Part shown: one piece after another, positions 9,701 through 24,700 of the stretch
Layout of the letters: every line of letters begins with the position of its first letter
Numbering within the stretch: position 1 is the stretch's first letter
Assembly (NCBI GenBank): GCA_036850595.1
Contig: CM072166.1
Span: forward strand, 17,254,758 to 17,318,757
DNA length: 64,000 bases
Direction of reading: 5' to 3'
DNA from: Rhyacichthys aspro
Lineage: Eukaryota; Chordata; Actinopteri; Gobiiformes; Rhyacichthyidae
Program-made: the position numbers and the translations under genes
The notes under the pieces: model-generated
What the model saw: only the letters and a program-made list of their open reading frames with translations
Told to the model about the DNA's origin: nothing
The model's database searches: none

Positions 9701-12700
9701 GGCAACGCAATGTGAGACAAATGATGTAGCTCATGGTGGCTCTCTGTGCACATCTTCAAATTGTCTCTGCACGAGAGTGAGCACAATGTACAATATACAG
9801 GGGTTGGACATCCATTCATCCACCCATTTTCTTCCACTTATCCAGGTCGCGGGGGCAGCAGTCTAAGCATAGACACCCAGACTTCCCTCTCCCCAGACAA
9901 TTCCTCCAGCTCCTCCTCCTCCTGGGGGAATACAGAGGCGTTCCCAGGCCAGCCAAGATACGGCGCCTTTCCACCGAGAAGCTTCTTAACTACCTCGGTG
10001 AGGGCTAGTCTACCTCTGAGCCCCCAGCCTCTGGTTCCTCAACATGATTCACTCGACATGTCAGTGGGATTGAAGAGATCCTCGAAGTATTCCTTACAAC
10101 ATCTGATAATGTATCCAGTCGAGGTCAACAGCCGCCCACCTCTACTGTACACAGTGTTAGTGGAACAGTGTTTCTCCCTCCTGAGGTGCTGTATGGTCTT
10201 CGAGGCCAACCGGTATCACTTTCATTGCCCATGTGAGAACGATGTAGTCCCCAGTAGGAGCACCTTCCAGCCCCCCATTCCCAGGGACTCCCAGAGTGCC
10301 AGGTATTCTGCACTGCTGTTTGGCCTGTAAGCGCACTTGTTTATCTGGTGTAAACACCAACACATGGTGGGGCTAAGCTGGGGAGCAAGCCCACTCCAAT
10401 GTGGTAGACAGTCCAGCCTCTTTCAAGGATTTGGGTTCCAGAGCCCAAGCTGTGGGTGGAGGTGAGCCCGACTATCTCGAGTTGGTACCTCTCAACCTCT
10501 TGTACAAGCTCAGGCCCCAGCACGGTGACATTCCATGTCCCTAATGCTAGATTCTGTGTCGGCTGCCACACAGTTCACTTTTCACCTGCCGCCTACGGTT
10601 CCCCCTGCAGGTGGTGGGCCCACAAGAGGTCGACCCCATGTCCCTCGTTCGTGGGGTAGGTTTCATGGCTAAATTTGTGCAACCTAGTTGCCAATCTTCA
10701 CTGATCGCACATTCCACCAATAAGAACAGAGTATGAAGTTTGAATTAGCAGAGCAACAGCACAGCTGGAAATAAAATATTGCAATGCCTACAACATAATG
10801 GGAAACATATTAGAGGACAAATTGTTGGTGTGCATCTTGCTGGTGCATCTGTGACAAGAACAGCAAGTCTTTGTGGTGTATCAAGAGCTACAGTATCCAG
10901 GGTAATATCAGCATACCACCATGAAGGATGAACCACATCCAACAGGAGTAATTGTAGGTGCAAGAGGAAGCTGTCTGAAAGGGATGTCCAGGTGCTAAAC
11001 CGGATGGTATCCAAAAAACATAAAACCACAGCTTCTGAACTCACTGCAAAATTATGCTATAGCTAAACCTTTGGTCACTCGTGCCAATGCCGTCGGCTTC
11101 AATGGTGCCAGGAATGGAAATCTTGGGCTGTGGACAATATGAACTGCTGCGTACCCAGAGTTAAGTATGGGGGTTGCTCAGTGATGGTTTGGGCTGCAAT
11201 ATCGTGGCATTCCTTCAGCCCAATACTTGTGCTAAATAGGCAGGTCACTGCCAAGGACTACCGAACCATTCTGGAGGACCATATGCAGCCAATGGTTCAA
11301 ACATTTTACCCTGAAGGTGGTGCTGTAATCAGGATGATAATACACACCAATCCATACAGCAAGACTGGTAACAGAGTAGTTAGATAACCATGAAAGCGAA
11401 GTTGAACATCTCCCATGGCCTGCACAGTCACCAGATCTGAATACTATTGAGCCACTTTTTGGGTGTTTTGGATGAGCGAGTCAGGAAACGTTTTCCTCCA
11501 CCAGCATCACGTAGTGACCTGGCTACTGTTCTGCAAGAGGAATGCTCAAAATCCCTCTGGCCACAGTGCAGGACAAGTATCTGTCATTCCCAAGATGAAC
11601 TGATGCTGTATTGGCAGCAGAAGAAGTGCCTAGAGCATACTAATAAATGGTTCTGCTCTAAAACCAGGTGTTTCAGTTTCATTGTCCAACCCCTGTATTT
11701 CTCTAACAAAAGAGGTAAATGTTAAACAACATCTATTGACAAACAAAACTGGCCAGCACTTTAAATGGCTCATCATGTAGATCTTCATAAACAGTTAAAG
11801 TTACTAGTTACTAGTGTCTGGTACTGGAGCTGATCCTGGGCCTGGTACAGTGTGGAGTTTAACACACTGAGCGCGTTGATAATGAGTCTTTGTTTGGAGC
11901 TGATGAGCTGCTCTAGTTGTTGTGGCATTGGTCTCTGGTCCAGATTCAGAGAGCAGTGCCAGCAGCTACATCTGTTTCCCTGAGCTTTAGAAACAGCTCC
12001 ATGTGTGCAGCCGTTTGGAATAACTGGTGGTGGTTGTGTGTGACATTGACCACTGTTTACACTGCTCACACTGCTTTTACACATGTCTGTTAAACTGCTT
12101 TATGTGGATTCTGCTAAAGGTAAACTTTATTCCAGTACTTTATTTTTCTAATTCAAGATCGCATTTTCTCACTCACTTCTCACTCATTTTGCATTTTTCA
12201 GGGTCATCACCTGGGATTTATGGTTCCTCTGCTTTAGTTTAAACTCCACTCCTCAAAGTACAGCAGCCCCAGAGGGTCAAAACTTAAAACTTGAGACCAG
12301 CTGTAAAAAATTTTTTGAAATGGGTCAGAGTATGCAATGCTATGTTTCTCTGATTTGTTAAATGTTGCAGAGAGTGAGTGGTTGTCTATTAGTGTATGTC
12401 TTGCAACCTGTCCAGAGTGCACATTGCCTCATGCCCAAAGCAGCTGGGATTTACTCCAGAACCACTCCTGTAACCCCTAATTAGAGAGAATTAAGTGGCA
12501 GAAAATGAATGAACAAATATTCAAAAGTATTATAAAGTATTATATTATAAATATATAAAGAAAGTATTATTTTAATATTCAGTGAAATGAAGAAATTAGG
12601 AAATATTTGGTTTGGTATGTTTTCTACAGTGGGCCAATTTACTACTTATGCACAAGTCTGAACCCTGATGTTATATATTAATAATGGACCTGTGTCATGC

Positions 12701-15700
12701 GTCCGGTTATATTCTAATAAACAGTGATATGAAAAAACAAACAAACAAGCCTTTTATTTTCAAAAATCCTACAATAGGCTTCAACAAAAATCACTATGTA
12801 TCCAAATGCATTGTTTTATTAAGGTCTCTCTCTCACCACCACCTTACTGATTTAAGATTCCCACGTAAACAGGTTTTAATCTGTTGGAGTATGTTAGAAA
12901 ATAAAACATAAAAACAATAGCTTTATCTGCAAAACCTGACAGTAAAAGGCGTGTCCACTGCAGAATCAAACTGCTGCCGTCTCTAACAGCAGAGGGACAA
13001 ATGTTACAAAGTGGTGTCAGAGTCACAGGCTGCATCAATATGAAGTGACTTCATTATCAAACACATGTCAATTCAACTCAAGCTATGAACATATTAATCA
13101 TAGCTATTCCTTAAAATGTTGCCCAGTGACAACAACAGCTTAAGCTTTATCTTCCATGTTTTTCATATTAGTCTTTGCAGCTCTATTATTTTAGTTGGAG
13201 GTTGTATTTCATAGTACACATAGTACACCCCCGCCTCAGTCTCAGTGTCAGTTTGGTGTGAACACAGACTGGTCCTCTCCAGACCCTGAGAACCAATGAA
13301 GAGTCAAGTCCAAAGACAAACACAACATTCGAGTGCAGATCAGATTGTGAGTGTCCTTTGTGACCGAGAAACAGGCGAGCTGTGATCTGAAGTGAACTGA
13401 GGGCAGCGCCGACACAAAACACTGTGATCTAATGTGTGATGGAGTCTCACCTGCTGGAGTAAGATTCACACTCTATGAGCTGCAGGACAGAGAGTGGCGT
13501 TCTTTAAGTCCTGAGTGAGAACACTTTACCTGAACCTAAATCGTCCTGTAATCATATATTATTTCACTTCCTACGTTATATGTAAAAGTATACAAGCTTA
13601 TGAATGGATAAAACTATTTTTAATGAGTTTTTTTTGTTTTTAATGAGCTACAGCTTAAATACTTTTTAACTTTTTTGACATTTTCCAGGACATTTGCAAG
13701 CCTTAATTTCAATTTAGGACAGAATTTTCATAAATAATCTATAACATACCAGTCTTTTTCCTAAATGTTATATGTTGTATATGTTATGTTATATTATGCG
13801 GTGCTCCTGTGTAGACAAAACAAAGAATTCTTCTTATCCGGACTAATCTTTTCTGATCTATTCCCATTTCCTTTTTCAGTTTCAATTCAACAAACTACAG
13901 CAACAGAAGTTCCCAGTGGTTTATGGAGCTTCATTGTTTCTCTAAAGCCAGTTGAGTTTCAAAATACAAACAGAAGTTTGTAACTACAACGAGGTGTCTG
14001 AAATTTTGCATCTATGCAGAGTAAATGCAACACCTCTATGAGTTATTATTATAAGTAACACAGACTCATTTCAAAACACCTAGCTCCTCTGGTGGGCAAC
14101 ACATGCCACCACATTCAAAGTCAAACATCTGTGACTGGATTTAGATGATATATGATGTCACAGCTCTGTTTACATGCATCCCCATAAGCAAGGCAATCAA
14201 AGCAGATTTGTCAGACTTTTCACTAAAACTCACTGACTGCCTAGTGCTGCTTTAGTATGCAAACACACATTAACAGCAGGTCTGAACAAGGCCTAACTTT
14301 GACACAAACACTCTTCATTCCCAGTTTAATGGTGATTTAATAAACACCCTCTCCTTCCACACGCAGGAGACCTTAATGCAAATAAACTGTGCTCCACTTC
14401 CTCCTTCCTGAATCCACAAACACCTGAGTGACACCCTGACCTTCAGTCTGACCTTTAACCCCCTGCCCTGACCTGCTTGTGTGGATTTTCGTCGCGCCTT
14501 CTTGATTTCCTCCTCGATCTTGTTGCTGAGTTTGATCTCCAGCTGCTGCGTCTTCATGTCCAGCTCTTTCTGTCTGTCGGCCAGAGCTCTACGGGCCTGA
14601 AGAAAAAAAAAAAAGACACTTACATCTCACAGCTGCACATTAGTTTGATTTATTCTAAAGCAACAGCTACAGTTGGCTGACACGCTCTGAGTTTTTTTTT
14701 TTTTTTTTTTAAACAAACAAGCTGTAATTAGAGTCATAAACACTGCCATCATTCCTCAAGATGATAATGCAGTGAACTTTTCTTCTTTATTTACTTTAGT
14801 TAAGCTGCCTCACAAAAGTTAACATAACAACTCAAAGATTATTTGTTGTTAAGGTCATGTAAAAGCGAAGTAGAACTTTTTAAACTTTTTAAATAAAAAA
14901 TCATGATCAATATTTCCAATAGAGATGTTGCCAATACTCTTTGTATGTTTAGCCATCATTGCCTTAATTTACACTCTACAAACATTAGAAGATCTAATGT
15001 TAAATGTCATTTCCCTATAGGTTTTAGAAGGGCATGCACTTGACATTGCATAATTTATCTAAAGCCAGTTGACTTTTCGTTGAAAAAAGGGGCTAAAAAA
15101 ACAATTATTTCCTAGAAAACATTCAATATTTCCAGGACATTTGAATATTTTTCGAATTAATAATGATTCACTGTGGCAACCCCCGAAGGAAGCAGCCAAA
15201 AGGAAAAGTAGAAGACAGACAGATATCGATGAACTACACCTTAAATCCTGTATTGTTAACATAGGCATTTGTTTGCTCCTAATGAAGGCTTGATGCTGAA
15301 CCAAGTAACTGTCTGAGGCCATTGTAGTGATACCTCAGTGATTAAAGGCATTTTAAAGTGAGAGAAAGCCTGTTTCTGCTATGTTTTTTACACGCTTGAC
15401 GATCCCTTCCCAAACAACACCTTGAAGTTAGTTTAAAGCTCTGCTACTCTAAGGTACTACATTCATTTATGAGAAAGAATTGTACTTTGCATTACGTCAT
15501 GCCCCAGAGCTTTAGAGAATAACCTCCTGTCCAATTTTAACTGATGCTTTCCCTCTCAAATGAATGTATCAGAGAGAAGTTTTGTCCTTTCTGACAAATG
15601 AAGTGAGGCTGATTTCCATTTGCCTCTCATTCTCTATACACACAAAGCAGGAAACGCAATATGGATGGGAAACATCCGTCTGATTATGGAAGAGCTGTGG

Positions 15701-18700
15701 AATTTTAATCACCAGCGACATGATTCCTGAGTGTGGTGTTAGCTGTGGCTCGTATGTTTGGAAGAGCTCATGTACCTTCTCCACAGCTGCGTAACGTCCC
15801 ACCAGCTGCTTCCGTAAGTCGGCGATGTGATGGTCGAGGCGCTTCATGTCTTTCTTAAAGTTCTCCCTGAAGGTCAGAAAGGGCTTCTCCACCTCACTCT
15901 GCAGCTGTGAACAGAAAAACAACCACCAAAAATGATCATATCAATGTTTAGCGTTTATTGCAATTGTTGCAATATCAAGCGACTGATGATATAGGTTTTT
16001 GTTGTGGAGTCTAGATGATTGGTTTTCACTTTAATTACCTAAAACATATCTGATCAAGCAGGTTGCTTTATTAGTAGGGACTTATTAAGACAGATATGCA
16101 TGAAAGATGTGCAGAATAAATGATTGAACATTCCTCATGAATTTTACTTAAATGATAAAATCAATTATCATAAATGGTAAAAACTAAGGTCTTCATTTGC
16201 ATTTTAGTGCACACAATGATCTTCCCCACTGTGGACTCAACAAAGACCTAAAAAAGTGAGGATGTATTAAGATGAAGAAATTCAGGGGAAAAAATAATTG
16301 TGATGATTTCACCCCACCCCAACTCCGACTTTTGCTGCTTTTGATATAAACCAGGGCAAAAACAGCATCTTTTTTTAAATTTTTTTTGGCAACTTACGGC
16401 GATAACACTTTTTAAAGCATGTAAACAGCCAATCCAGTGGAAGCAGGTCTGAAGGTGATTTAAACTGAAACAAAATCAATTTAGGTCATCAATGTCTAAA
16501 ACCTTCAGAGTATGAGCTCAAAAAGAAAGTGTGCTACTTCCTCAGCAGTGCTCAGTTTGTCCTTTCTGGGCACCTGTATACTACAACATTTTTCAAAATG
16601 CATCTAAGCTTTTCAGGGGGCTTTGTGACTTTTTGACACTGACTAAATGAGGCCACTGGTTAATTTAAAGCATATCCAGATGAAATTTACATACACGGGG
16701 AATAAAATGTTATCAGAGACATACATTCTTTAGCTGTGTGTGAATGAGAGGTTGCTGATGGAGCAGTAAAGTGGGCCACAGCTGTGCCTGGCTCATCCAA
16801 CGACAAATTTACTTTAGAGTCACATGAGGACAGCAAGGAAACAATTCCACTTCAGTATTGAACAAACAAGACACTGTGGTTAAAGTTTTTGTCAACTCAT
16901 CAGTGAATCTGCAGCTGTGTTTAAAGTAATCAGTGCTGCTAATGATTTTGGTGTTTTATGGACATAATGTTCTTGCTACACTCTTCCTTAAAAGTACAAA
17001 GAATAAACCAAGCCTCTTTAAATGGACATATTGCATATCAAAGATGTTAACTTTTTAAAATAAATATCTCTCCTTAATCTTAGAGCCACCTTGCATAACT
17101 TTTAGTTCCAAAATATATATTCTCTTAATGATATAATGGTTCTTAGACATGACATTGGTAGAATCATGGCTATCTCACTGACACAGTACCCTCAGCTGGA
17201 CAGAAACCTCCAATATAAATTATATATATAATTCCTGTCACCGGGATGCACACACATTACGTTAGTGACACACTCTTTACGGCACTCCAACAGAGGAAGC
17301 AGATATAGGCCAATACACTGAACCCTACCAGACTCGTATTTGTACAAAATACAGTACACTAAAATAACCCTGTTGTTTTAGAAGTCATGTTTTGTTTTGG
17401 GTTTTTTTCCAAACTTGCTGGTTTGGATAGTTTTCTTTCAAAAACAAATAAGTAAAGGAAAAAAGGGTAAAAAACATATCATAAGGAAAAAAAAAAGTCG
17501 GAAGAAAATAACTAATAATCAAATTTAAATATTCTTATACATAAAAAAGTGGTTTTATGTATTTTTAAACCTGATTGATTTTGTTCCTACCTTTTTTTTC
17601 CAGTTTGAAAGTCAGTCTGAAAGTCTGAATGCCCTTTTCACACTACAAACAACCCGAATGCATCACAATAGCTCTGGTGTGAAAGGCCTATAAAATTGCT
17701 GACTTTCCTCCATTTTGTTCTACTCTACGACGATTTTACACAATGCACTTTTCTTTTTCTCTCTTTCAGTTTTAATTAACAGGTATCAATACTTCTAGCG
17801 GTAGAACAGTCCTAATATTATCTCTGATAGTTCTTTAATCTTTTCACATACTTGCTCCATGAAACAGTTTACTTTCATGGAGCCAAACAGCAGTTCCTAT
17901 TGTTTTGTCATTTCTGATTGAGTAGAACACAAATAGGGAGCACACTTACAAGAACATGAAATAGTGATAATATTATTTTAACCCTGAGAGATCATACAGT
18001 CCAGATGAGTCCTGTCCTGTCTGTTTGATGAATGAGATTTACAGGCCTCCTTCAGTCTTGTTGGAAACCGTCATTCAGTCTGGAACATGTTTTCATCTCC
18101 GGAGGATATCATCACTGGTTCACTTTTTCTGTGAGTTTCTCTGTATCCTTCCTCTTTTTTTTTTTATCTCATCTCTCAAGCACTTCAGCTGATCCACCTT
18201 TAAATTAAGATCCTTTAAAGCGGGCAGTCTATCCCGGGCTCATTTCCCAGACTGTGTTTCATTCAGCAAACACAAAGATCAGCCAACAGTCTCCCTGTTG
18301 GGTCTATAAATACAGTAGAATGGGAGTTAAGTGCTGGCTGATCAGACAGATTCATAGACTCCGTGTCATACGTTGTGTTTGTGTTTCAGCCCACTTGCTT
18401 TTAGTAAAAGCCTCATTATAACTCAACGAAAAGCAATCTGTCAACTGTTAGTCTGTCCCTGAACTAAGAAAGGATAGTTTTGTGTCAATGCAAGACTGGA
18501 TAACACATATTCTATTATCCCATATCACTGCTGAGGGCTGCATAACAAAGTGTGAAGTTGTTACTATTATCACAACATAAACATGCACAATATCCAAATC
18601 ACTGCTGGAAGAAATTGATGTTATGGTAATCCTGATGCCAAACATTCACACACTGAAAGGAAAAAAAAAAGGTCAATCGAAGCTTTAAATGTAATGGTAG

Positions 18701-21700
18701 CCAAAGTGGAAATGTAGTGCCATATTCTGTCTTTACTATATTTCTATCATACTCTATTACTATATTATACCAGCAATACAAAGAATAAGTCCAGTCCTTC
18801 TCAGTTGGATTTCCAGGAGGAGGAACAAATGGACGCAGATTAAACTTCCCTGATACTGTAACTGGAAAGACATAAAACCAACCATCAATCAGTAGCAGTA
18901 CCAACATACACAGAATAAACTGCCTCTGGACAGACACACTTTGAAAATACAACAAATCAGAGAAACAGAGCTTTCGACAAAGCCTGCCCCATTTTAGATG
19001 AACTGTTATGATTGGTCAGATAGGATTAAGCTCTGTGGAAATGTTTATGAATGGAAGGAGTTCAGGCCCACTTCATTGAATGTGTCTGGATGGACAGGCT
19101 AATATTGTCCAGCTCTTTACCACATAAGCCTTATTTCTATTGAGTGATAGAGTCTGTTTGGTACAGCACAGTTTGGTTCAGGTGAAGAGGCTTGTGTTTT
19201 CACTGTGCTATGTCCATGTCTAGATGAGATATTGAATATCTGCCAATAATTCATATAAAGAAGTTCATAAATCTTAGTGTGTAGTGATGTGAGAGGCAAG
19301 AAGTACAGCTGTATACTGCTACAAAAAACATTTTACATGAAAACGGTTTCTGGTTTATTGACAATTTCCTGAACATCACATTTATTACACGGAATAGAAG
19401 TTTTGGTTGTGTTTAGTGCAAAGACGACGATAAATGCAAAAAGACGCTGCACTTGACTCTGTTTAAAACCGGAAACAGCAATTGCTAATAAACACTAGTT
19501 TCCTCCTCACAGAAGGACCAAGAGTCGGCCGGCTTGAGGATTGATCCCACGAGACCACTTTCATGGAACTTAAGGCCAAAGTCTACATTTTGGGACACTA
19601 GACTTCTTCTGGAAATGGACACGACTACAGTAATTTTATGTCACATGTATCACAAGCTACAACACATCAAGAATATTTGATATATGCCCAAACCCTACTC
19701 TGGCACAACTCTGGCTCAGTATTTAAGACTTTTCTTACTATAAAAGCTGCACATCTCAAATTCTAAACATACCCCCATGGAGTGTAGTACTTGCTCCAGT
19801 GTCAAGAGAACCACATCTTGCTTAAGCAATTTTAAATCAGACTTATTGTCTTGGGATGTGGTCACCCCCAACTCTGCCAGAGGCGCTTGTGTAAATTTCA
19901 GACCAAAAACACAATGGACAATTCGTCTAAAGCAATTAAAAAAGGATTACATTTGTGGTGTGTTTGGAAATCTGTATATAACGCTCAACCAAACACCAGG
20001 TCTAGAACAGTATTTTCATCTGGACCACCCCAAATAGTTCACTCAGTAGAGACCACCTCATGTTATTTTAAGATTTCATGCAAATGCAATCATGTCCTAG
20101 TCACATTAACTCTTTAGTCACATCTCACATCGTTACATCATTGACGTCTCAACCAGACAATGGCAGAAAGAAAAGAGCCTTGTGAAGACAGAGACAATAG
20201 ACACAGACAGAGAAGAAAAAAACGCTTCAAACCTTTGAAGAGAACTTTAGATGAACTTCAGCTTCATCTGCCAGACTCTTCTTCAGCTGGGCCCAGGCCT
20301 CCCCCAGAGTCCTGAGAACAGATTATACAGGCGTTTCATATCAGACTCAGACCACACAGACTTTCACAGAAACACAGAGAGGCTACAGTATGGAGGAGGG
20401 AAACTGAAGAGGAGCACATACGCACTCCTGGGGTTCACCAACACAGACACTCAAGGTTCTGGTCTGAGCAGGTTTTTACTCTGTCTTGGATCAGATTTTC
20501 AAAACTAAAACCTGCCAGGACCACGACAGAAGAGTTATAAGTTATTTTTCTATCATATAGATATATCATAAAGAGGGATATTAGATCTTGGGCTGCATGA
20601 TATTTCGGAAATTGATTTAATTTCCACATGCATATTACCACGGCTTAATCTGCAATTATGATATGCCAGACATCTATGCAAAAATAAATGACTAACCAAA
20701 ACAAATTGTGAAAAAGTTTGTGGCACCTGTGACTTTTGAGTCAAATAGCCTTTACTCTCATCTCTCTTCTCTATCTTTTTACTTGTTTCATTTAGTCCGG
20801 CTACAAACTAGTTTGCAGCATTAGCCACTGTAAGGCGCTGTGATTTAGTGCTGGCAGCTCTGGTTCTGCTGCCTTGATTAGCTTCTGCTGGGCCAGGTGC
20901 CCGGGTGCTTTTGTTTTGCCTTGAGAAGTCAATACAGTGGATGACAACAGAGACGCTATTGGTATGTAGCCTTACTTTTTGTTAAAAATACATTGTTTAA
21001 ACCCATAATTAGTGACAAATGCTTGGTATTTATGTTGGTAAAGCAGCGCATTCACGTGTTTAATTGGTTTAAGTTCAGTGCGCAATAGTTATTTTTAACA
21101 AGTAGAGCGCCGATGCAGCCTATTATGTTTGGTTAGGCTCCTAATGAGTATCACTTTCTTTTAAAATAAGCCAAATTTCGATGAGCTGATAAGCTCTCTT
21201 TAGTTTTGCAGTGTAATTGGGCTTTGACAAATATAAAATGTCCAAATAATAGAAAATAACCAAAATATAAAGTATTCATTGAGAATGATAATCACATGAA
21301 TTAAATATAGGCCTTTTTATTGTATAAAAATAATACATAATATTTAGGTTATTTAATTCATAATTAATTCCTAAGTATAATTATTAGAAATTAGTGCAAT
21401 GTGCATTTGAATTATTAAATATTAAAAATAAATAAGAAATAAATTTAAGTGTATTCAAATGTATTAAGAATCGAACACAGAATATTGTCATTGAATCTTT
21501 ACTAAATAATAAAGTGACTTTTTCGGTAAATCTTATTATATTAAAATATAATATGTGAAAACTCTATTAAAAGTGTAATGTAAAAACCTGTAAAAAAAAA
21601 AAAAAAAAGTAAAATATTAAGATGCTTTATTCATGATTCAGCTAAATCTAGTTAATACAATATTAAAAAATACTCCAAAAATAATACTGAATAAATTAAC

Positions 21701-24700
21701 AGAATAAATTAATTGATATAACTTTAAAAAAGTGATCTAAATAAATAGATTAAAATCATTTAAAACCCAATTGCCATGTTTAAATTGATTGCCTTTTGTG
21801 TTTTCTTCCAAAAGGTTATCAACCTGTTATCTTCTTCCAAATAAAGTGTTGAGACCGAGTTGAGCCATGTCCTCTGTTGTCCTGTTTGAGTTCAGGAAAG
21901 CATTGAAAAACAAAATAACTTGACAGTGAGACCAGTGAAACTGAATGTTTAGATCCCAGAATGCAATGCAGGCTGTGGACTAACTTCCACTGGTCACTGG
22001 TGCTGCTCACTTTTATATTTGGTCAAATCACAGAGTTTTGAAATTCAACAAAGAAATTCAGAGACATTTTGCTCTGTTCACTGAGGTTCTTCACAAACAG
22101 GAGCAGTGACAGTTTATTCCCACAGATTTACATTTACCAGGTTAGTTTTGATACAATTTACTTTGCTTTGGCTTATTTTGCTCAGAGTTGTCTAAAAGCA
22201 GACATTGAGAGATGATAATGGGAGAAAGTTAGAGCAAATTTGGAAACAGGTTTATTCTACTCAAGCTAAACATTATGATTAGTCACTGGAGACATGACAA
22301 AGGGTTGCCACTTTGTATTTGGATGGTTCACTTTGAACAATACCTTTTCCTTCAGCAGGAGTGAAGGCACTTGGTGGACTCATGTCTTGTCAATTATCTT
22401 GGAAGCCATAATTGTAATTGGGATTAAACCTGGATTAACTGCCCAGCCCTGTGGAAGTATAGTGACAGTCTAAATAGCCTTAACTGTCGCTCGCTGCCTT
22501 AGTCCAGGTCTTCCCTCAGTTTCAAAAAGTTTGTAGTTCTGTAAAAGCTCTTTGTTTTGATCGAGGCGCAACACTCAGCTACACAATGCATGTATTATGT
22601 AATAGTCATCGAAATTTGTTATGATTCAGACAAACATTTCACAATAACTGACAGTAAAAGAATGACTCTCTCAGCAGGCCACAGCCTCAGCTCCTGCTCT
22701 GCTCTGACAGTCTTTATGGCTCAGCGGCTCACTTCAAAAAAACATGTGAATGGAAGACATGTGTGGAATCCACTCCAACACACATCCAACACATTCCTAG
22801 CACTGTCAGGGTGAAGTCGAGCACCTGCACAGCAACAGTGCTCCAAAACAAAAGTATGAAGCATGTTGTGTGCATCGCTTCTATCACATGATCAACATGT
22901 TTTCTGAGCACACACTGATCCAATCCAGTGCTATGCTGACACAGCAGACTAAGGACATGATGAAAGATGTACATAAAGCGCGTAAGAGAATAGCTCTGGT
23001 CTGAAGTCAGTGCAGGAGCCACAGTGGTTTGTTTGGAAAAGCCTCTGACTCAACTCGAAAAAGTAAAGTGGGCATTGACTTCCCATAATTATTATAATAT
23101 ATTATTATTTAAAAAGCTGAATGTGTCGTGGGCTGAGATTCAACAACAACCGAGCATGGTTCACAATTGTTGATAAGTACTGCTAGCTAATGAAAGACTA
23201 ATATCAGTCATGTATCAAATTTTGATTTTGTGTAAACTTAGTGTGTATTTAAATGACTATAAAGTCTAAAGTCTGCGTGAAACAATTATGACATTTGTGA
23301 CAATTGTAAAAATATTAACAAATCCCATTGGTTGGATTACTTGTGTGATTTTTTATGCAGCTCTACACACTATTTTCAGCTCATCAAAACTGCCATATTG
23401 TATTATCATGTTAAACATAACGGCCAATTGTTTTTTCCACAAATTTGTTGTACATTTTGACACCTGAAGGTCTGCACCAAGGTCAGCACTAAGAACTCAT
23501 AAATTATTACAGTGTGTTTGTTCGGTTTTGTAACTTTTGCGTTCACACTACAGTTTTTAAAAGCGGACTATCAGACTTTTCCTGACGCTGTGTTTATTGT
23601 CTTTATGAGAACAGTGGTGTGCTTCCAGTAGACTGCTTTTACTGAGGTAAATGTATTGTCTAAGGAACTTTTCTCTCCTTCATTCACTCCTCTTCATGTC
23701 TTTAATTGTCTGTGACTCCTGTATTTGGTCAGAAAGTCTAACCATGAACCACGGTCCATTGGTATTTTTATATCTGAGGATTTGCTTTGGACCAAACGGC
23801 AAAGTCCATACCAAAAAGCTAAGGCGTAAAATTCCACTTAATGATGTTGACATTTTTTGAGTTGATTTTCAACAATGTCACTACTCCAAGTTGTGACCAA
23901 GTAAAGTAAAATTTTACTCTCGAAATTGCTGCACAAAAATAGAAATGTCAGAAAAGGAACAGCTGGCTAAAAGACTCAAAAACTGAAAAAAAAAATAATA
24001 ATAAATGCAGTCTAAGATTACTTATATTGTATGCAATAGTTTGGTTCATAATTTTCTTTTTTTAAGTTTTACGAAAGCAACAGAGCAACAGTCAGAGACT
24101 TTTTTGCAACGGGAATGAGTCTGCACAAAGTTCTTCTTCAGCAACTGAATTTACTAATAAATGTATAGTGTTCAGTAAAATGCATTTGATATGAAAGCAC
24201 AAAATGTTCTCCACCACATCTACAATCCATCTATTGTTTTCTGCATTCCTCCTGCTCCTATACCATTAGAATATGCATATGATCTGGTTGTGGACCATTG
24301 AAAGAGTGCCCAAATTCATGTGGGATACACTGGCACAAGAAGTTTTCATAACTTTTCATTATGTGGAGTTTTCTTTATTACAGTGAGTGGTCAGACACTT
24401 AACTGTAATGTTGCAGAAAAGCTGACTCATTAATGCTGTCACTTTATTAAAAGGTGTGAACATGGAAAGTGCTTTGCCAGCTGACTTCTGCCCACACCAC
24501 TAGTCAAACATAAGTTTACTGAGACTCTTCTGTGGTCTGCCCATGTTTCAAGAATGTAAGGTTTTGGAAGTTCAGAGTCTATTTTATGGTTTCATGGTTA
24601 TTTTTGACTAAAACAAAATGGTCAGGCTCTTTCTCCACATTGAAACCATATGCAATGGAATTTCTTTTTCATGCCGTATGTCTCTGAGCTGCAGAAGAGG

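Larger units (their letters stand above)
8154..14472 (-). other. gas7: gas7 intron (6.3 kb)
   Basis: The intron contains a Tc1-like element with a nested LINE fragment (9798-11695), an unrecognised coding-like stretch on the minus strand (11785-12084) and an L2-type repeat tail (12371-12513). At 8154-9790 and 12520-14470 I see only ordinary AT-rich intron sequence. Confidence 0.8.

Noticed and set aside
9746..10330. 194-codon open frame on the plus strand
   Set aside because: It runs antisense through the nested LINE fragment; the real coding signal there is on the minus strand.
18599..18955. 118-codon minus-strand open frame containing KDWTYSLYCWYN
   Set aside because: I could not link it to any family, and it does not fit into gas7, whose exons join perfectly without it.
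20588..22450. Single 1.9-kb hAT element with the two end-like fragments as termini
   Set aside because: The ends are only loosely similar, and the flanking 8-mers do not match, so one element is not supported.
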